Below, in pieces: positions 28,503 through 38,456 of a stretch of DNA of 64,000 nt. This DNA is from Streptomyces sp. NBC_01294 (GTDB taxonomy: Bacteria > Actinomycetota > Actinomycetes > Streptomycetales > Streptomycetaceae), in NCBI RefSeq assembly GCF_035917235.1, contig NZ_CP108423.1, positions 5,547,501 through 5,611,500 on the forward strand. The letters are read 5' to 3'. Both the position numbers and the translations under genes were made by a program. The notes below the pieces were generated by a model. The model was not told where the DNA came from. It searched no databases and worked only from the letters and a program-made list of their open reading frames with translations. Positions within the stretch are counted from its first letter, which is position 1, and each line of letters begins with the position of its first letter.

Positions 28503-29222
28503 CTAGTACGTGCCGGTGAGGTGCGCGAAGACGACCACGTTGCCGCGGTAGCCCGTGCGCGGCGAGAAGCCGCCGCCGCAGGTGATCACCCGCAGCTCGG
28601 CCTGCGTCGAAGGGCCGTACACGCGGGTGTCGGGGAAGGCCTTCGCGTCGTAGACCTCGACCGCGTGGACCGTGAACACGGCGGTACGGCCGTCCGCCCG
28701 CGGGATCTCGATCGCGGCCCCGCGGCGCAGTGCGCCCAGGTCGTAGAAGACCCCCGGCCCCGCGGAGTCGTCCACGTGCCCGGCGATGACGGCGGTACCG
28801 GTGGCGCCCGGGGTGACGCCCTCGCGGTACCAGCCGGCCAGGTCGGGCCGGTCGGGCGGAGGCACTTCGAGGCTGCCGTCCCGCGCCAGTCCGAGCCCCG
28901 TCAGCGGGGCGTCGACCCGGATGGAGGGGATCCGGATCCGGCCGGGCGGGGAGCCGGGCAGCGGGGCGATGCCGGGTCCCACGGCGCCCGCGGCACTCAG
29001 GGCCTCGGCGGGGGAGGGCAGCGGCGGCCCGACCGGCTCGCGCGAACCGCTGGTGACGAGCCAGAAGCCGATGCATGCGGCGAGGACGACGAGTCCCCCG
29101 TGGCGGGCGGTCGGGGTGCGGGCGGCCCGCGCCGGGGAGCGCGCACCGGATCCGGGGCGGTCGGCGGCCGTGGGCCAGGGCTGCCGGTCGGAGCCCCGGA
29201 CGCGACCGAAGTCGCCACCCAT
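28503..29222 (-). CDS. Class F sortase
   Basis: A membrane-anchored transpeptidase of 239 residues. One transmembrane segment lies near residues 43-58 (GLVVLAACIGFWLVTSG), followed by the sortase beta-barrel. The catalytic triad is visible: His in AGHVDDS, Cys in RVITCGGGFS and Arg in GYRGNVVVF. The short RIRIPSIRVDAPLTGLGL block fits class F/D of Actinobacteria. The ATG at 29222 follows a G-rich GAGGGGG. Its substrate is probably the next gene upstream, which encodes a secreted membrane-anchored protein, though no LPXTG is seen there. Confidence 0.9.
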   Translation of the reverse strand: MGGDFGRVRGSDRQPWPTAADRPGSGARSPARAARTPTARHGGLVVLAACIGFWLVTSGSREPVGPPLPSPAEALSAAGAVGPGIAPLPGSPPGRIRIPSIRVDAPLTGLGLARDGSLEVPPPDRPDLAGWYREGVTPGATGTAVIAGHVDDSAGPGVFYDLGALRRGAAIEIPRADGRTAVFTVHAVEVYDAKAFPDTRVYGPSTQAELRVITCGGGFSPRTGYRGNVVVFAHLTGTY

Positions 29223-29352
29223 GCGTACCCCCTCGGCTTCGATGTCGGGGTGACTGGCCGTCGCCCGGCCCCGCGAACGGGGGGGACCTCGCGGGGCGGG
29301 CGACGGGGGACGGTACCGGTCGGACCGCGGCCGGGGCCGCGGTGGGCGTCCG

Positions 29353-29895
29353 TCAGCTCCGCGTGCCGCTCGCCCGGCGACGCAGGAGCCAGGTACCGCC
29401 GACGGCGGCAGCGGCCAGCACGGCCGCTCCCACCGCGATCTTGGCGGGGTCGGTGGTGGTGGTCGTGCCACCGCCCATCCCCGTGTTGACGTGGCCCTGC
29501 GGGCCGCGGTCGGTGACGACCAGGTCGCCGGTGGCGAACTTGCCGTTCGCGCAGGTCGCGCCGATGGAGTAGGTGCCGGCGCGGGTGCCGCGGGCCACCT
29601 GGAACTGACCCACGACCACCTCCTTGTGGGTGCCGGGGACCAGCTTGAACCGGCCCCCGCCGACCGTGGTGGCATCGCCCTCGGCGTGGCTGCCGCGGCC
29701 GCAGGCGGTGGTGTTCACGGTGACGGTGGCACCGGGGGCGGCGGACTTGGGCCACACCTCCAGCGGGGCGAAGTCCCCGGGCGCGAAGCTCACCATGCCG
29801 ATCTCCGCGGCGGCGACCGCGCCGGCGACCGGCCCGGTGAACGCGGCGGCGGTCAGCGCGGTCGCGGTCAGCGCGTGTGCGGTACGTCGGCGCAT
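29353..29895 (-). CDS. Secreted, C-terminally membrane-anchored surface protein
   Basis: A 180-residue protein with a Sec signal peptide (MRRRTAHALTATALTAAAF to AVAAAE). An Ig-like region follows (LEVWPKSAAPGATVTVNTTACGRG, GTYSIGATCANGKFATGDLVV) with a likely Cys pair. It then has a Thr-rich linker, a transmembrane helix (IAVGAAVLAAAAVGGTWLL) and RRRASGTRS. No LPXTG/LAXTG motif is present, so cell-wall sorting by the adjacent sortase is uncertain. The start has GAGGAG seven bases upstream, but that site sits in a hairpin. Function unknown. Confidence 0.75.
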   Translation of the reverse strand: MRRRTAHALTATALTAAAFTGPVAGAVAAAEIGMVSFAPGDFAPLEVWPKSAAPGATVTVNTTACGRGSHAEGDATTVGGGRFKLVPGTHKEVVVGQFQVARGTRAGTYSIGATCANGKFATGDLVVTDRGPQGHVNTGMGGGTTTTTDPAKIAVGAAVLAAAAVGGTWLLRRRASGTRS

Positions 29896-29935
29896 GAGGA
29901 CACTCCTCGTAGACACGGGGTCGTGTCTACGAGGA
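29896..29935 (-). promoter_or_regulatory. Hairpin covering the ribosome-binding site
   Basis: 29904-29916 and 29923-29935 are a perfect 13-bp inverted repeat with a 6-nt loop. In the mRNA its 3' arm ends in GAGGA, the Shine-Dalgarno of the surface-protein gene. The same GAGGA can alternatively pair with TCCTC at 29896-29900. Confidence 0.6.
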
Positions 29936-30200
29936 AACCCGGCCCGCCCGCCGCCCGCCTGCTGATGTCCCGTCAGCTCCGCCCATGCGCGCTCCTCCGG
30001 GGGCCGTTCCCGCAGTTCAAGGCCAGGGTGCGGCCATCCGGGCGGGCCGGTCCGTCCGGGTGACCGAGGGCCGGGGCATGCGAGGGTCCCGGGCACCGCG
30101 AGGTTGCGCGGCAGCGGTGCGTACGGTGGTGGGGCGCAGGGAAAGCCGGGACCTTCGGCCCGGCCGGCGGGCCGCTGCGCCTGATCCGAGGGAGGGCCCC

Positions 30201-30662
30201 GTGACACCGGTCGAACGGCCACAAGATCCGACCGCTCCGCTCCCGTTCTTCGTCTACGGGACCCTGCGCCCGGGGGAGGTCAACCACGACCTGTTCCTGC
30301 GCGGCCGCACGGCCGCCGAGGAGCCCGCCGTCCTCCTGGACGCCGCGCTCTACGACGGCCCCGGATACCCGTTCGCGGTCCACCGCCCCGGCTCGGCCGT
30401 CGTCGGGGAGCTGATCACGGCGGCGCCGCGCGCGTACGGGGAACTGCTGGCCGCGCTCGACCGGCTGGAAGAGTACGGGGGCCCGGGCCGCCCGGGGAAC
30501 ATCTACGACCGGATCGCCCGCCCGGCCCTGCTGCCGGACGGCACCCCGGTCCGTGCCTGGGTCTACCTGGCGGCCCCGCTGATCGCCCGCGACCTGCGGG
30601 AATCCGGGACCGAGATAGCCGGCGGCGACTGGTTCAAGCGCCGGAACGCGCCCGCCGAGTAG
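30201..30662 (+). CDS. Gamma-glutamylcyclotransferase-like (AIG2/GGCT fold) protein
   Basis: A 153-residue protein with the fold's glycine-rich substrate loop FVYGTLRPGEVNH, a likely catalytic Glu in LDRLEEYGG, and the closing VRAWVYLA strand. Members cleave gamma-glutamyl-amine or peptide bonds to 5-oxoproline; the exact substrate is not known. The GTG at 30201 has GAGGGAGGG seven bases upstream; the frame upstream to 29985 is not used. It ends 6 bp from the convergent dnaG stop. Confidence 0.85.
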   Translation: MTPVERPQDPTAPLPFFVYGTLRPGEVNHDLFLRGRTAAEEPAVLLDAALYDGPGYPFAVHRPGSAVVGELITAAPRAYGELLAALDRLEEYGGPGRPGNIYDRIARPALLPDGTPVRAWVYLAAPLIARDLRESGTEIAGGDWFKRRNAPAE

Positions 30663-30668
30663 CGGCGG

Positions 30669-32567
30669 TCACAGGCCCTCGGCGCCGCGGTTGCGCAGCC
30701 GCCGGCCGTACTGCTGGAGCACCCACAGCTCCTCCTGGACCGCGGCGTGCTGCTCCGGCGGGGCCTGTGGGCTCAGGCGGGTCATGGTGCCCTGGATCTC
30801 GAGGACCCGGCGATCGACGGCACGCAGGCGGACCTGGACCAGCTGGACGCCGGCGTAGATCTCGTCCACCGTCTTCGCGTGGATGGCCTCCACCGCCAGC
30901 TCCGTGACCATCGCGCGGACGGTGTCGTTCGGGGCGGCGTCGCGGACCCGGGCCAGGTAGTCGTCGGCGGCCTGCGAGGCACCGCCCGCGTCCAGGATCG
31001 CCTGGCGCACGGCCGCGTAGGGCGGGGCGGTGAACTCGTCCATCCCGTACGCGTCGAACGCGGGGGAGACCAGCGCAGGCCGCTGGAGCGCCAGCTTGAG
31101 CAGCTCCCGCTCGGTGCGGTGGGCGGGGCTGCGCAGGTTCAGGGCGGGTCCGCCGCCGACCGGCGGCGGCGTGGCGGGGGCCGCCTCCTGGGGGCGGCCC
31201 CGGCCCTGCTGCTGCGGCTGGTTGCCGCGCTCCCGGGCCCACCGCGCCAGCTGCGCGACCCGCTTGACGACGAACGGCTCGTCGAGGATGCCCAGCATCC
31301 CCGCCAGCTGGACCGCCGACTCGTGCTGGATCGAGAGGTCCTTGATGCTCGCTACGACCGGCGCTGCCTCGGCCAGCGCGGCCGCCCGCCCCGCCGGGTT
31401 CTCCAGGTTGTGCCGCGACACGATGTGCCGCAGGGCGAACTCGAACAGCGGTGTCCGGGCCTCCACCAGGCCGGACACGGCCGCGTCCCCCTGCGCGAGG
31501 CGGAGGTCGCACGGGTCCATCCCGCCGGGGGCGATGGTGATCGAGGTCTCCGCGGCGAACTTCTGGTCGTCCTCGAAGGCGCGCAGGGCCGCCTTCTGCC
31601 CGGCCGCGTCGCCGTCGAAGGTGAAGATCACCTCGGCGGTGGCGTTGTCCATGAGCAGCCGGCGCAGGATCTTGATGTGGTCCCCGCCGAAGGCGGTGCC
31701 ACAGGTGGCGATCGCGGTGGTGACCCCGGCCATGTGGCAGGCCATCACGTCCGTGTAGCCCTCGACCACCACGGCCCGGGACGTCTTCGCGATCTCCTTC
31801 TTCGCCAGGTCGATGCCGTACAGCACCTGGGACTTCTTGTAGATCGCAGTCTCGGGCGTGTTCAGGTACTTCGGGCCGTTGTCGTCGTCGCGCAGCTTGC
31901 GAGCGCCGAAGCCGACCACCTCGCCGCTGATGTCGCGGATCGGCCACATCAGCCGGCCGCGGAAGCGGTCGATGGGCTTGCCGCTGCGGCTGTCCTGGGC
32001 GAGCCCGGAGGTGATGAGTTCCTTGTCGGTGAAGCCCTTGCCGCGCAGGAAGCGGGTCAGGTGGTCCCAGCCGGCCGGGCTGTAGCCCACGCTGAAGTGC
32101 GCGGCCGCGGCCTGGTCGAAGCCGCGCTCCGCGAGGAACTTGCGGCCGATCTCCGCCTCGGGGCTGCCGAGCTGGTCGACGTAGAACAGGGCGGCGGCCT
32201 TGTGCGCCTCGACCAGCCGGATGCGGTCACCGCGGCCGCTGGTGCCGGCGGTGTAGCCGCCCTCCTCGTACCGCAGGGTGATGCCGGCCAGGCCGGCCAG
32301 GCGCTCGACGGCCTCCGAGAAGGAGAGGTGGTCGATCTTCATGACGAAGTCGAGGGTGTCCCCGCCCGCCTGGCAGCCGAAGCAGTGGTACAGGCCCTTG
32401 CTGGGGCTGACCTGGAAGGACGGGGACTTCTCGTCGTGGAAGGGGCACAGGCCCTTGAGGTTGCCGCCGCCCGCGTTGCGCAGCTGGAGGTACTCGGAGA
32501 CCACGGCGTCGATCGGGACCGCGTCCCGTACCGCCTTCACGTCGTCGTCGTTGATCCGTCCTGCCAC
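30669..32567 (-). CDS. dnaG: DNA primase
   Basis: Makes RNA primers for chromosome replication. The 632-residue protein has the CHC2 zinc finger (CPFHDEKSPSFQ, then YHCFGCQAGG), the TOPRIM core with VVEGYTDVMA and FDGDAAGQKAAL, and a C-terminal helicase-interaction domain of about 150 residues. All catalytic acids are present. The GTG start at 32567 gives the usual MAGRINDDDVKAVRD opening. It ends near the convergent GGCT-like gene. Confidence 0.97.
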   Translation of the reverse strand: MAGRINDDDVKAVRDAVPIDAVVSEYLQLRNAGGGNLKGLCPFHDEKSPSFQVSPSKGLYHCFGCQAGGDTLDFVMKIDHLSFSEAVERLAGLAGITLRYEEGGYTAGTSGRGDRIRLVEAHKAAALFYVDQLGSPEAEIGRKFLAERGFDQAAAAHFSVGYSPAGWDHLTRFLRGKGFTDKELITSGLAQDSRSGKPIDRFRGRLMWPIRDISGEVVGFGARKLRDDDNGPKYLNTPETAIYKKSQVLYGIDLAKKEIAKTSRAVVVEGYTDVMACHMAGVTTAIATCGTAFGGDHIKILRRLLMDNATAEVIFTFDGDAAGQKAALRAFEDDQKFAAETSITIAPGGMDPCDLRLAQGDAAVSGLVEARTPLFEFALRHIVSRHNLENPAGRAAALAEAAPVVASIKDLSIQHESAVQLAGMLGILDEPFVVKRVAQLARWARERGNQPQQQGRGRPQEAAPATPPPVGGGPALNLRSPAHRTERELLKLALQRPALVSPAFDAYGMDEFTAPPYAAVRQAILDAGGASQAADDYLARVRDAAPNDTVRAMVTELAVEAIHAKTVDEIYAGVQLVQVRLRAVDRRVLEIQGTMTRLSPQAPPEQHAAVQEELWVLQQYGRRLRNRGAEGL

Positions 32568-32679
32568 CCGTGAAGTCTACGGCCGGGCGTACGCAAACCC
32601 GTCAGGCACCCCTGCGGTCCGTCCCGCCGGTCAGGCCGGGCCCGTGGCCCGGCCTGAGGGGACCCGCAGGGACCCGCCG

Positions 32680-33945
32680 TCAGCCCTCGATCAGCGAGGA
32701 AAGCGGAATCGAAGGATCCGCCAGGGCCTCGCGGTCCACCGGCTTCTTCGACCTGATCAGGGCCTGGATGTGCTCCGTGACATCCCACACGTTCACGTTC
32801 ATCCCGGCCAGCACCCGCCCCTCCGACAGCCAGAACGCGATGAACTCCCGCTTGCCCGCGTCCCCGCGGATCAGCACCTGGTCGTAGCCGCCCGGCGGCG
32901 CGTACCCCGAGTACTCCAGACCCACGTCGTACTGGTCGGAGAAGAAGTACGGCACCCGGTCGTAGCTGACCGGCTGTCCCAGCATCGCCCGCGCGGCCGC
33001 CGGGCCGCCGTTGAGCGCGTTGGCCCAGTGCTCGACCCGCAGCCGGGTCCCGAGCACCGGGTGGTGGGCGGCGGCCACGTCCCCGACCGCGTAGACGTCC
33101 GGGTCCGAGGTGCGCAGGGACTCGTCCACCGCGATCCCGCCGCCGTGCTCCCGGTCGACCAGGGCGAGCCCCGAGGTCTCGGCGAGCGCCGTCCGCGGCG
33201 CGGCCCCGATCGCGGCGAGCACCGCGTGCGCCGGGTGCTCCTCCCCGTCGTCGGTACGGGCGGCCAGCACCATCCCGTCGTGCCCCACGATCTCGGTCAG
33301 CCGCGCCCCGAAGTGGAACCGCACCCCGTGATCGGCGTGCAGGTCCCCGAAGAGCCGGCCGATCTCGGGGCCGAGCACCGCGTGCAGCGGTGTGGCCTCC
33401 GGCTCGACGACCGTGACCTCGGCGCCGTACCCGCGGGCCGCGGCGGCGACCTCCAGGCCGATCCACCCGGCGCCCGCGATGAGCAGGTGGCCGTTGTCCC
33501 GGCCGAGTCCGGCGAGGACCCCCTTCAGCCGCTCGGCATGCGCGAGGCGCCGCAGGTGGTGCACCCCGGCCAGACCGGTGCCGGGGATGTCCAGGCGGCG
33601 CGGCTCGGCGCCGGTGGCCAGCAGCACCTTGTCGTAGTGCAGGACCGTGCCGTCGCCCAGGACCACCTTCTTGGCGTCCCGGTCGAGGTGGACCGCCGGC
33701 TGGCCCAGGTGCAGCTCCACGTCGGCGGCCGCGTACCAGGACGGCTCGTGGACGAAGACGCTCTCGCGGTCGTCCTTGCCCATCAGGTAGCCCTTGGACA
33801 GCGGGGGCCGTTCGTACGGATGGTCGCGCTCGTCGCCGATCAGGATCACCCGCCCCGTGAACCCCTCGGACCTCAGCGTTTCGGCCGCCTTTGCCCCGGC
33901 AAGCCCCGCGCCGACGATGACGAATGTCCGGTGTGCGTCGACCAC
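32680..33945 (-). CDS. Ferredoxin/rubredoxin-reductase-type FAD oxidoreductase
   Basis: A 421-residue flavoprotein of the NAD(P)H-dependent class that serves ferredoxins or monooxygenases. It has the FAD motif FVIVGAGLAGAKAAETL, the PYERPPLSKGYL block, the NAD motif LLIAGAGWIGLEVAAAARG, and the second FAD motif VYAVGDVAA. The C-terminal reductase domain (FFSDQYDVGLEYSG) follows. The GTG at 33945 has GAGGAGG six bases upstream and is preferred to the ATG at 33984. The partner ferredoxin is not encoded nearby. Confidence 0.9.
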   Translation of the reverse strand: MVDAHRTFVIVGAGLAGAKAAETLRSEGFTGRVILIGDERDHPYERPPLSKGYLMGKDDRESVFVHEPSWYAAADVELHLGQPAVHLDRDAKKVVLGDGTVLHYDKVLLATGAEPRRLDIPGTGLAGVHHLRRLAHAERLKGVLAGLGRDNGHLLIAGAGWIGLEVAAAARGYGAEVTVVEPEATPLHAVLGPEIGRLFGDLHADHGVRFHFGARLTEIVGHDGMVLAARTDDGEEHPAHAVLAAIGAAPRTALAETSGLALVDREHGGGIAVDESLRTSDPDVYAVGDVAAAHHPVLGTRLRVEHWANALNGGPAAARAMLGQPVSYDRVPYFFSDQYDVGLEYSGYAPPGGYDQVLIRGDAGKREFIAFWLSEGRVLAGMNVNVWDVTEHIQALIRSKKPVDREALADPSIPLSSLIEG

Positions 33946-34038
33946 CTGATGCCTCCTCATAACCTCTCCGCCACATGCGACCACATGCGAGCGTCCCGCA
34001 CTGAGCCTGCCGCGTGAAGGGGGAGTGGCTCGATCGGC

Positions 34039-35355
34039 TCACCCTTCGGCGCGTCGGGCGCGACGGGTGAGACGTGCGTGCAGGGAACGGGCGGATGCGT
34101 CGGTGAGGCACGCGATCTGGTCGATGACCGCCCGCTTCCTGGCCCGGTCGTCCTCAGCCGTGTCGAAGATCGCCCGGAACTGGGGGTCCAGCCCCTCCGG
34201 GGCGCGGGCCATGAGCGCCTCCGCGACTTCGGCCAGGACGATGCGCTGGTCGGCGCGGATCCGCTCCTGCTCGTCGCGCTGCATGACGTACAGGTCGGCG
34301 ACCGCCTTGAGCACCGCGCACTCGTTGCGCGCCTCGCGCGGGATCACGAGTTCGGCGCCGTACCGGGTGAGCCGGCCCGAGCCGTACGCCTCCCGGGTGG
34401 CGCCCTCGGCCGCCAGGCAGAAACGGCCGATCAGCTGGCTCGTGGCGTCCTTCAGCCGGGCCTGCGCAACGGCCGAACCGTCGTACCCGTGCGGCCACCA
34501 CTCCTGCTCCATCAGCCGGTCGAGGGCGGCCCGCAGCTCCTCGGGCGCGGTGTCGGCGGGAACGTACCGGCCGATGGCGACGCGCCAGATCGCCGTGCGC
34601 TCGGGCTCGGAGAAGAGGAGGTTGGGGTCGAGGTGGCCGGCGTGCAGGCCGTCCTCGAAGTCGTGGACGGAGTACGCGACGTCGTCCGCCCAGTCCATGA
34701 CCTGCGCCTCGAAGCACTTGCGGTCCGCGGGCGCGCCGCGGCGCAGCCACTCGAAGACCGGCAGGTCGTCCTCGTACGCGCCGAACTTCACCGAGCCGGG
34801 ATCGGTGGGGTGGTCCCCGCGGGCCCACGGGTACTTGGTGGCGGCGTCCAGGCACGCCCGGGTGAGGTTGAGGCCGACGCTGACGAGCTCGCCGCTCACC
34901 GGGTCGGGCACGAACCGCTTGGGCTCCAGGCGGGTCAGCAGGCGCAGCGACTGCGCGTTGCCCTCGAAGCCCCCGCAGTCCTTGGCGAACTCGTTGAGCG
35001 CCTCCTCGCCGTTGTGGCCGAAGGGCGGGTGGCCCATGTCGTGCGAGAGGCACGCGGCCTCGACGAGGTCGGGATCACAGCCGAGCGCGGCGCCGAGCTC
35101 CCGCCCGACCTGGGCGCACTCCAGGGAATGGGTGAGCCGGGTACGGGGACTGGCGTCCCAGTCGTACGAGCGGCTGCCGGGGGTGACGACCTGGGTCTTC
35201 CCGGAGAGGCGGCGCAGCGCGGCGGAGTGCAGCACCCGGGCGCGATCGCGCTGGAAGGCGGTCCGGCCGGGCCGCTTGTCGGGCTCGGCGGCCCAGCGCT
35301 CGGTGTCGGCTGCGTCGTAGAGGTCGTCTGCCAGAGCGTGCGTGGTGCCTTCCAT
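34039..35355 (-). CDS. dgt: Deoxyguanosinetriphosphate triphosphohydrolase-like protein
   Basis: An HD-domain dNTPase that splits dNTPs into nucleoside and tripolyphosphate. The 438 residues include [20 protein letters not shown], the metal site [14 protein letters not shown] and the second helix block [18 protein letters not shown]. All HD residues are present. The start ATG at 35355 has ACGGTA on the plus strand (TACCGT on the coding strand) six bases upstream, so the transcript is probably leaderless. Next to dnaG, as in other Streptomyces. Confidence 0.93.
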   Translation of the reverse strand: MEGTTHALADDLYDAADTERWAAEPDKRPGRTAFQRDRARVLHSAALRRLSGKTQVVTPGSRSYDWDASPRTRLTHSLECAQVGRELGAALGCDPDLVEAACLSHDMGHPPFGHNGEEALNEFAKDCGGFEGNAQSLRLLTRLEPKRFVPDPVSGELVSVGLNLTRACLDAATKYPWARGDHPTDPGSVKFGAYEDDLPVFEWLRRGAPADRKCFEAQVMDWADDVAYSVHDFEDGLHAGHLDPNLLFSEPERTAIWRVAIGRYVPADTAPEELRAALDRLMEQEWWPHGYDGSAVAQARLKDATSQLIGRFCLAAEGATREAYGSGRLTRYGAELVIPREARNECAVLKAVADLYVMQRDEQERIRADQRIVLAEVAEALMARAPEGLDPQFRAIFDTAEDDRARKRAVIDQIACLTDASARSLHARLTRRARRAEG

Positions 35356-35361
35356 GCAGAG

Positions 35362-35367
35362 ACGGTA
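35362..35367 (-). promoter_or_regulatory. -10 box of leaderless dgt promoter
   Basis: TACCGT on the minus strand, six bases before the ATG at 35355. Confidence 0.4.
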
Positions 35368-35391
35368 ACCGGAACAACTGACAAACCGGGA

Positions 35392-36111
35392 TCAGGCGGA
35401 GACGAGTTCCGGCCGCGCGGTGCCGGCGGGCCGGGCGCAGGCCGTGTCGTAGCGGTGCAGCAGGAGCCGGGCCAGGGCCGGGTGGTCGCCCAGGGGGGCG
35501 GCCGCGAGGGCGGGCGACGCCGCGGCGGTCTGGGCGGCGAAGCGGCCGGGAGCGGCGAAGTACGAGGCCACGGCGGTCCGGTGGTGGCCGCGGGCGGCCA
35601 GCGCGCGGACCGCCTCGGGGGCGCTCGGCGCGGCGGCGGAGGCGTAGGCCGGGACCACCGGGACGCCGCCGAGGCGGTCGGCGAGCAGGACGGCGGTGCG
35701 GCGGGTGTCGGCCGCGGAGTCGGGGTCGCGGGAGCCGGCGGCGGCGAGGACCACGGCGGTGCCGGGGGTCCAGCCCGCCTCCAGGAGCCGTTCGTACAGG
35801 GCCTCGACGAGCAGCGGGTGCGGGCCCAGCGGGGCGGCGACGCGGGTGCGCAGATGGGCGGCGCGGGCGGCGGCCGCGGGGAGGTCGTGCTTGACGTGGT
35901 GGCCCCGGCCGAGGAGCAGCGGGACGAGCACCGCCGATCCGTGCAGCTCGCCGAGGACGGCGTCGAGCGGCGGCTCGTTCAGCTCGATGTGGCCGAGTCG
36001 GACGTCGAGGCGGGGGCGGAGCTCCCGGACCCGTTCGAGGAGGGCGAGGGCGGTGTGCAGGGCTCGGGGGTCACGGCTGCCGTGGGCCACGGCGACGAGG
36101 GTGGGCTGCAT
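35392..36111 (-). CDS. Sirohydrochlorin chelatase-like (CbiX) protein
   Basis: A 239-residue protein with two repeated CbiX halves. The first opens VAVAHGSRDP with the metal-binding His, and GSAVLVPLLLGRGHHVKHDLP supplies further histidines. The second half (VVLAAAGSRDPDSAADT) has lost the His, as in the double-domain chelatases. It probably inserts iron into sirohydrochlorin to give sirohaem, the cofactor of NirB. The ATG at 36111 has GGAG eight bases upstream. Convergence with the nitrate/nitrite genes in this window fits that role. Confidence 0.85.
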   Translation of the reverse strand: MQPTLVAVAHGSRDPRALHTALALLERVRELRPRLDVRLGHIELNEPPLDAVLGELHGSAVLVPLLLGRGHHVKHDLPAAAARAAHLRTRVAAPLGPHPLLVEALYERLLEAGWTPGTAVVLAAAGSRDPDSAADTRRTAVLLADRLGGVPVVPAYASAAAPSAPEAVRALAARGHHRTAVASYFAAPGRFAAQTAAASPALAAAPLGDHPALARLLLHRYDTACARPAGTARPELVSA

Positions 36112-36432
36112 GGGCGGACTCCGGGTCGGCGCAGGCCGCTGAGCTGGGTGCCCAGCTGGACGGTGATGCGGCCGAGCAGCTCGGCCGTACTGTCGAAGGG
36201 GAGGGCGGGGGACTCGGGAGGCTGCACCGGCTCCGTCATGAACCGATCCTGCGCGCCGGAGATTGCCGCCGCGTTGCGCGGGGGTGACGGGTCTTTGCCG
36301 GGTGCTCACAGGCCGGTCGGCGCCGCTGTCGGTGGCCGCGCCCGCCGTCCACCCGGGCGGCCCGGTGAACCATGCGGTCCCCGGACGCGTCCTGACCAGC
36401 GGACCAGCAACCGAGACACCAGGGGATGGATG
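36112..36432. other. Divergent gap between CbiX-like and SanA-like genes
   Basis: About 320 bp without a firm gene. A minus-strand frame starting at 36239 (MTEPVQPPESPALPFDST) runs 43 codons before it enters the chelatase gene in another frame and could be a short upstream ORF, but support is thin. No strong hairpin is seen. Confidence 0.4.
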
Positions 36433-37975
<1,543 letters not shown>

Positions 37976-38038
37976 GCCCTGCGCCGTGCCCGGCGCCCAC
38001 CGGCGCACATGCGCGTGCCTCCGCAGGGGCCGCCGGGC

Positions 38039-38044
38039 TACGGT
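38039..38044 (+). promoter_or_regulatory. -10 box of leaderless promoter
   Basis: TACGGT six bases before the ATG at 38051. Confidence 0.4.
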
Positions 38045-38050
38045 CCGCGC

Positions 38051-38410
38051 ATGGAACAGGACGCACCCCTCGTACGTGACGTCTTCCCTGATCTGACGGC
38101 CGAGCTCGTGCGCCTGCTGGAGGAGGAAGGGGAGCGCGAGCTCGCCATCAGCGCGCACGACCTCCGCATGGTCGGGGTCTGCGGCTGCGGGGACGACTTC
38201 TGCCAGAGCATCCGCACCGATCCGCACCCGCCGGGCACGCCCTACGGACCCGGCCACCGCAACGTGCCCCTCCTGCCAGAGCGGGGCATGCTGATCCTCG
38301 ACGTTGTCGACGGCCGGATCGTGTACGTCGAGATCCTCGACCGGCCCCCGATGCACCGGGCCTCACGGGCGGCGCCGGGCGGCGCTGAGGCAGAGCACCC
38401 GGACTTGTAA
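38051..38410 (+). CDS. Small conserved-looking hypothetical protein
   Basis: A 119-residue acidic protein. Its N-terminal helix is amphipathic (LTAELVRLLEEEGERELA), then MVGVCGCGDDFCQSIRT carries three closely spaced cysteines plus a fourth nearby that might bind metal. A C-terminal beta hairpin follows (GMLILDVVDGRIVYVEILDRPP). I do not recognise a named family. The leaderless -10 spacing sets the start. It ends 46 bp before nasA, inside that gene's likely regulatory region. Confidence 0.7.
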   Translation: MEQDAPLVRDVFPDLTAELVRLLEEEGERELAISAHDLRMVGVCGCGDDFCQSIRTDPHPPGTPYGPGHRNVPLLPERGMLILDVVDGRIVYVEILDRPPMHRASRAAPGGAEAEHPDL

Positions 38411-38444
38411 CGCGAGGCGGCGGCCGGTGTAACACCGCGGACGC
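38407..38444 (+). promoter_or_regulatory. Putative GlnR box upstream of nasA
   Basis: GTAAC-n17-GTAAC-n6-GACGC: two perfect a-type half sites 22 bp apart, and a weak b-type site, 13 bp before the nasA start. The spacing fits a four-half-site GlnR operator with degenerate b sites. Confidence 0.4.
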
Positions 38445-38456
38445 ACGCTGGCGTAC

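Noticed and set aside
35979..36239. Possible small gene upstream of the CbiX-like gene (starts MTEPVQPP)
   Set aside because: Two thirds overlaps the chelatase in another frame and the ribosome site is weak. A short upstream ORF is possible but unsupported.
34078..36430. Long plus-strand open frame through dgt and the chelatase gene
   Set aside because: It is the shadow of two minus-strand genes with clear active sites; only its last part, from 36433, is a real gene.
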